This document shows positions 14,366-17,657 of a DNA stretch of 17,657 bases, piece after piece (the first letter of the stretch is position 1; each line of letters starts with the position of its first letter). The notes under the pieces were generated by a model that saw nothing but the letters and a program-made list of their open reading frames with translations, made no database searches and had not been told where the DNA came from. The DNA lies in the NCBI GenBank assembly GCA_016866575.1, contig VGMA01000014.1, forward strand, positions 1-17,657, in the 5' to 3' direction. The position numbers were made by a program, and so were the translations under genes. Origin of the DNA: Chlamydiota bacterium. Its GTDB lineage: Bacteria; Chlamydiota; Chlamydiia; Chlamydiales; VGMA01.

Positions 14366-16182
14366 TCAGTGGTGAGTGGTTCACAGATGAAAAAAAGCGA
14401 AAAATGCTTTTACGTGGATCCAACATCTTGTGCAAGACTCCTGATGAAACGATCCCTAATATCTCATTTACTGGTAATCCCTTTGAACTAGATGAAGTAG
14501 ATGACCATTTTGAACGCTTGCGCTATTGGGGGTTTAATTGTTTGCGCTATACAGTTACTTGGGAAGCTGTAGAACATTTAGGCCCCGGATTGTATGACAC
14601 AGATTTTCTCGATTATTTGGAGCAAGTGATCGAATGTGCAGGAAGGCATGATTTATTTGTTTTTATCGATTTTCATCAAGATGTATGGAGCCGTTTTACA
14701 GGCGGGTGCGGCGCTCCTCTTTGGACATTAGAGCTTGCAGGTTTTGATACCTCGCTTTTAGCGGCTACAGGCGCTGTTAGTTTTCCAAAAAACTTACACC
14801 ACGATCATCTTATATGGCCCACAAATGCCTTCAAATTAGGCGCTGCAACGATGTTTACCCTCTTTTTTGGAGGAAGTATTTTTGCTCCTAAGCTTATGAT
14901 CGATAACGAAAATATCCAGTCGTATTTGCAAAGACATTATGCGAATTCGATGAAGCAAGTTGCTAAAAGGCTCAGCAGGCTATCGAATGTAATAGGCTAT
15001 GAAGTGATGAATGAGCCTTTAAGGGGATATATAGAATGGAAAGATTTAAGAAATTACGAAGGTTTTTTCTCTTTAGGAGATTGTCCTACGGCATTTCAAA
15101 GCATGCTGTTAGGCGTAGGTGAAGTTCAATATGTAGAAAAGTGGAAGAAAACAGCTTTTGGATTAAAAAGTGCGGGTTTACATAAATTTGATCCTAAAGG
15201 GAAAAAAGCGTGGAAAAAAGATTGTATTTGGAAAGAACATGGCGTTTGGCATTACAACAAAAACGGTGATCCAGAGCTTTTGATTCCTGACTATTTTCTT
15301 TATTACAAGAATAGGCGCGTTCAATTTACAGATGATTTTTATCGTCCTTTTGTACGATATATTGCTGAAGAGGTGCGATCTATAAAAAAAGATGCGATTA
15401 TTTTTGTAGAAAATGAAATGTATCATAAGCCACCTACTTGGGGTGTGCAAGATCCTATGAATATTGTGTTTTCTACTCACTGGTACGATGCATATGTCTT
15501 AGCTTTGAAAAGATTCAATCCATTTTTAGGTGTGGATATGTTGACTAAGCAATTCATTATTGCTTTACCTCCCAAAATGCGCCATTTTTTCTTTTCTCAA
15601 ATTGAGCGTCTTAAGTCCTTAGCTGGTGATCGCATAGGAAAGATCCCTACGATGATCACAGAGTTTGGCATAGCTTTTGATATGTATGAAAAAAAAGCAT
15701 ATAAAACTGGAAATTATTCTAAACAAATACAGGCTTTGAACCGCTCTTTTCAAGCAATTGAAGATAATCTACTTTCCTGCACGATATGGAATTACTATCC
15801 GCGCCACAATCATGAAAAGGGTGATCATTGGAATGCTGAAGATTTTTCTATTTTTAGCAGTGATCAGGCTGGGGATAGAAATGGTCCATATTATGGAGCT
15901 AGAGCTAAACATGCTCTTATTAGACCTTATGCAGTCTATACACCTGGCACACCTAAATCGATGTCTTTTGATATCAAAAAAGCAGTATTTGCATTCAGCT
16001 TTACATCTGATTCAAACGCACAAGGCGAGCTAGAAATTTTTATTCCTAAACTTCATTATCCAAAAGGTATTGTTGTTAAGGTCTCTGATGGATCATATCG
16101 CTATGAGGAAGAAAATCAGAAGCTTTTTTATCTACCTTCGAATAAAAGAGAAGATCACTTTATCTTAATTAGACCACATTGA
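14350..16182 (+). CDS. GH5 family beta-glycosidase resembling fungal glucocerebrosidase/steryl-glucosidase (GH5_12-like)
   Basis: This is a 610-residue TIM-barrel glycoside hydrolase. The order ISGEWFTDEKKRKMLLRGSNI (6-26), the LRYWGFNCLRYTVTWEAVEHLGPGLYD region (57-83), FIDFHQDVWSRFTGG (105-119), IWPTNAFKLGAATMFTLFFGG (155-175) and SYLQRHYANSMKQVAKRL closely recalls the endoglycoceramidase-related GH5_12 enzymes of fungi, which cleave glucosylceramide or steryl glucosides. The acid/base is Glu222 (VMNEP) and the nucleophile Glu438 (ITEFG). A C-terminal beta-sandwich spans about 525-610. AAAGGG lies 5 nt before ATG 14350, so this start could be used, giving a cytosolic enzyme. The upstream out-of-frame signal peptide suggests the ancestral protein was secreted. 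Substrate assignment is family inference. The gene stands alone between unrelated genes, which fits horizontal acquisition. Confidence 0.85.
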   Translation: MHDVLISGEWFTDEKKRKMLLRGSNILCKTPDETIPNISFTGNPFELDEVDDHFERLRYWGFNCLRYTVTWEAVEHLGPGLYDTDFLDYLEQVIECAGRHDLFVFIDFHQDVWSRFTGGCGAPLWTLELAGFDTSLLAATGAVSFPKNLHHDHLIWPTNAFKLGAATMFTLFFGGSIFAPKLMIDNENIQSYLQRHYANSMKQVAKRLSRLSNVIGYEVMNEPLRGYIEWKDLRNYEGFFSLGDCPTAFQSMLLGVGEVQYVEKWKKTAFGLKSAGLHKFDPKGKKAWKKDCIWKEHGVWHYNKNGDPELLIPDYFLYYKNRRVQFTDDFYRPFVRYIAEEVRSIKKDAIIFVENEMYHKPPTWGVQDPMNIVFSTHWYDAYVLALKRFNPFLGVDMLTKQFIIALPPKMRHFFFSQIERLKSLAGDRIGKIPTMITEFGIAFDMYEKKAYKTGNYSKQIQALNRSFQAIEDNLLSCTIWNYYPRHNHEKGDHWNAEDFSIFSSDQAGDRNGPYYGARAKHALIRPYAVYTPGTPKSMSFDIKKAVFAFSFTSDSNAQGELEIFIPKLHYPKGIVVKVSDGSYRYEEENQKLFYLPSNKREDHFILIRPH

Positions 16183-16193
16183 GAATTAGATTT

Positions 16194-16226
16194 AACTCCT
16201 TGTGTGCTTAAAACACACAAGGAATT
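16194..16226. terminator. Hairpin between convergent GH5 and pepC genes
   Basis: TCCTTGTGTG (16197-16206) and CACACAAGGA (16214-16223) form a perfect 10-bp stem with a 7-nt loop, flanked by two more A-T pairs beyond one mismatch. It sits between the two stops, so it could serve both strands. Neither side has a proper U-tract, so it may act as a barrier to 3' degradation as much as a terminator. Confidence 0.5.
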
Positions 16227-16235
16227 GATGTGAAA

Positions 16236-17564
16236 TTAGGCTAAAGCGCCCATAGGATGCCATGGAGCAAGAGTAATAGGGCTTTGTTTTTCTAGTTCGA
16301 TAATAGCTTTGTCTAAAAAACGCTTGTGGATAGCAACTTCGTAGACATACTCATCAAACCATGCGTCTGTCATAACAAAAAATCCATCTTTGCCGTAATC
16401 TTTTCCCCAGCTATTTTCTACACGCCATTTAGTGGGGTGATTATCTACAATATCCACACCGTTTAAAAGCATTGCATGGGTCATTTTTGACTCTCCATGC
16501 TCAAGTCTTTGCTGTTTGGTTAAAGGGAATTTTGTTTGCAGCATAGTTTCAAACTGATACAACTTTAGATCCATGATTCCTTGATCTCTATGAAATGATT
16601 GACCCACATCACAGCCAAACCACACCGGCTCATCTTTTTGCAAAGAGGCGAGTGTCAAGCGCTTCAACATATCCATTGGTAAATTTACGTATCTAACAAT
16701 ACTTCCCTCTACCACGTTGCCTAAAAATTCTACTGTAAATGTTTGATGATAGGGAGTGTCTTGCATAGGACAATTGATCAAACAGACATAATCAGAAAGA
16801 TTAACAGGAACATGTTTTTCAACAAATTCGTGGGGAGAGATCTTTTTAAAAGAGTGAAATTTTCCATTTTTATCATAAAATTCCCAATCGAATTCTTGAG
16901 GAGGTGTCCCTAAAAAGGATTCAAGCATAGCATGAACGGTTTTTAGCATCTCTGCTTTGATGTCAGCTATTTCAGATGTAGGACGGTTTTCTCTTTTACA
17001 TTTACGCAAAGTCATCGCAAATTCTCTAATTTTTTTCAGTAAAAGATGATTCATCGTTACCGTGTTTTGACTTTGGAAGGTGTCAGGCATGGCGCTTTTA
17101 GGCATGAGTCCATACTTTTTTACAAGATTAACAAACATGTGCCACTGTCCGCCATCTCCTATGGGAGAATGTAAAAGAAACATCACATTTCTTGAATCGT
17201 AAGGTTCATCAGCTGTTTTAATAATGTTTTCTAGAAAAAAATTGATTTTCTCGAGCTTGTCAAAAAACATTAGATGATTTGTAGAAAGCTCGAACTGGTC
17301 GATATTGTATTTTCTCCCTATGAGTATTCTAAGCATGTTGCAAGCTGCAAAAAGCCAACATCTACCACTTTGTTTTTGATTGGTGATCTTCATTTCATGA
17401 GAAATGACTTTGGAAAAATAGTGTTGAGTATTAGCAAATCTATCCCAATTCATCGCAGTGTCGGTAATTTTTGTGTGCAAGAAGGCGCTTTGCGATATTT
17501 TTAATGGAGCAGATTCTTGAAAATAGAAACGAAAACGCTCTAACATTTCTTGAGTAATGTGCAT
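16236..17564 (-). CDS. pepC: Aminopeptidase C / bleomycin hydrolase family cysteine peptidase (C1B)
   Basis: This 442-residue cytosolic papain-fold aminopeptidase probably works as a hexameric barrel that trims peptides from the N-terminus, useful for a cell that recycles host-derived peptides. The catalytic set is intact: Gln63 and Cys69 in NQKQSGRCWLFAA (62-74), His363 in KMTHAMLLNGVD (360-371) and Asn384 in WRVENSWGKDYG (380-391). The DTPYHQTFTVEF and VWFGCDVGQSF segments are conserved in the family. The C-terminus ends in APWHPMGALA, the self-capping tail that reaches the active site and gives aminopeptidase specificity. Length is normal. AGGTAGG lies about 5 nt before the ATG. The gene converges on the GH5 gene across a 53-nt gap with a hairpin. 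Confidence 0.95.
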   Translation of the reverse strand: MHITQEMLERFRFYFQESAPLKISQSAFLHTKITDTAMNWDRFANTQHYFSKVISHEMKITNQKQSGRCWLFAACNMLRILIGRKYNIDQFELSTNHLMFFDKLEKINFFLENIIKTADEPYDSRNVMFLLHSPIGDGGQWHMFVNLVKKYGLMPKSAMPDTFQSQNTVTMNHLLLKKIREFAMTLRKCKRENRPTSEIADIKAEMLKTVHAMLESFLGTPPQEFDWEFYDKNGKFHSFKKISPHEFVEKHVPVNLSDYVCLINCPMQDTPYHQTFTVEFLGNVVEGSIVRYVNLPMDMLKRLTLASLQKDEPVWFGCDVGQSFHRDQGIMDLKLYQFETMLQTKFPLTKQQRLEHGESKMTHAMLLNGVDIVDNHPTKWRVENSWGKDYGKDGFFVMTDAWFDEYVYEVAIHKRFLDKAIIELEKQSPITLAPWHPMGALA

Positions 17565-17657
17565 AGATACCTACCTAGTTGATAGCTTGATCTTCTCAAA
17601 ACAGCCGTTTATTTTATAGCCTTATTCCAAGATCCGTAAGACTCTTTGATATTTCCT

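Noticed and set aside
15178..15480. Minus-strand ORF of 100 codons, and plus ORF 15758-16033
   Set aside because: Both are shadows of the GH5 gene in other frames, without SDs.

Overview
The window is AT-rich and gene-dense, with mostly short intergenic gaps. The combination of a nucleotide-transporter (NTT/Tlc) family protein, a Pmp-like beta-helix repeat gene, a small metabolic gene set and no phage or transposon genes fits an obligate intracellular bacterium. An environmental (amoeba- or arthropod-associated) member of the Chlamydiota is the best guess. This is inference from gene content; no rRNA or other phylogenetic marker is present.

Left part (1-4862, all minus strand). From the window edge inward there is a right-handed beta-helix repeat gene cut by an in-frame TAA, a TrkH/KtrB-type potassium channel subunit, a DUF190 protein paired with a CrcB/Fluc fluoride channel, a full-length Sua5-type threonylcarbamoyl-AMP synthase, and a small protein with two CxxC pairs followed by an overlapping ORF in another frame. 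That last pair may be one frameshifted gene.

Middle (5029-12848, mainly plus strand). Two small genes meet tail to tail: a 68-residue membrane protein (+) and a 55-residue acidic protein (-). A plus-strand gene train follows: FtsX/DevC-like permease, ABC ATPase with altered Q-loop and Walker B residues, a 445-residue NTT-like carrier, a HlyD-type periplasmic adaptor, a NodT/TolC-type outer-membrane lipoprotein, and NAD-type malic enzyme. The permease/ATPase and the outer-membrane factor/malic enzyme pairs overlap, and the adaptor and outer-membrane factor are 5 nt apart. ABC pair, adaptor and outer-membrane factor together can form a DevBCA/MacAB-TolC-like tripartite exporter. The embedded NTT-like carrier and terminal malic enzyme are unusual companions.

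Right part (12831-17564). There is a small minus-strand protein, thiol peroxidase Tpx with a well-defined promoter and SD, and a divergent unknown 136-residue gene. Next comes a consensus-like promoter followed directly by a strong intrinsic terminator. Then comes a GH5 glycosidase resembling the fungal glucocerebrosidase/steryl-glucosidase group; its apparent signal peptide is encoded just upstream but in another frame. An aminopeptidase C (C1B/bleomycin hydrolase family) gene converges on it across a 10-bp hairpin. No tRNA, rRNA, CRISPR or insertion sequence was recognised, and no gene-free stretch exceeds 300 bases.
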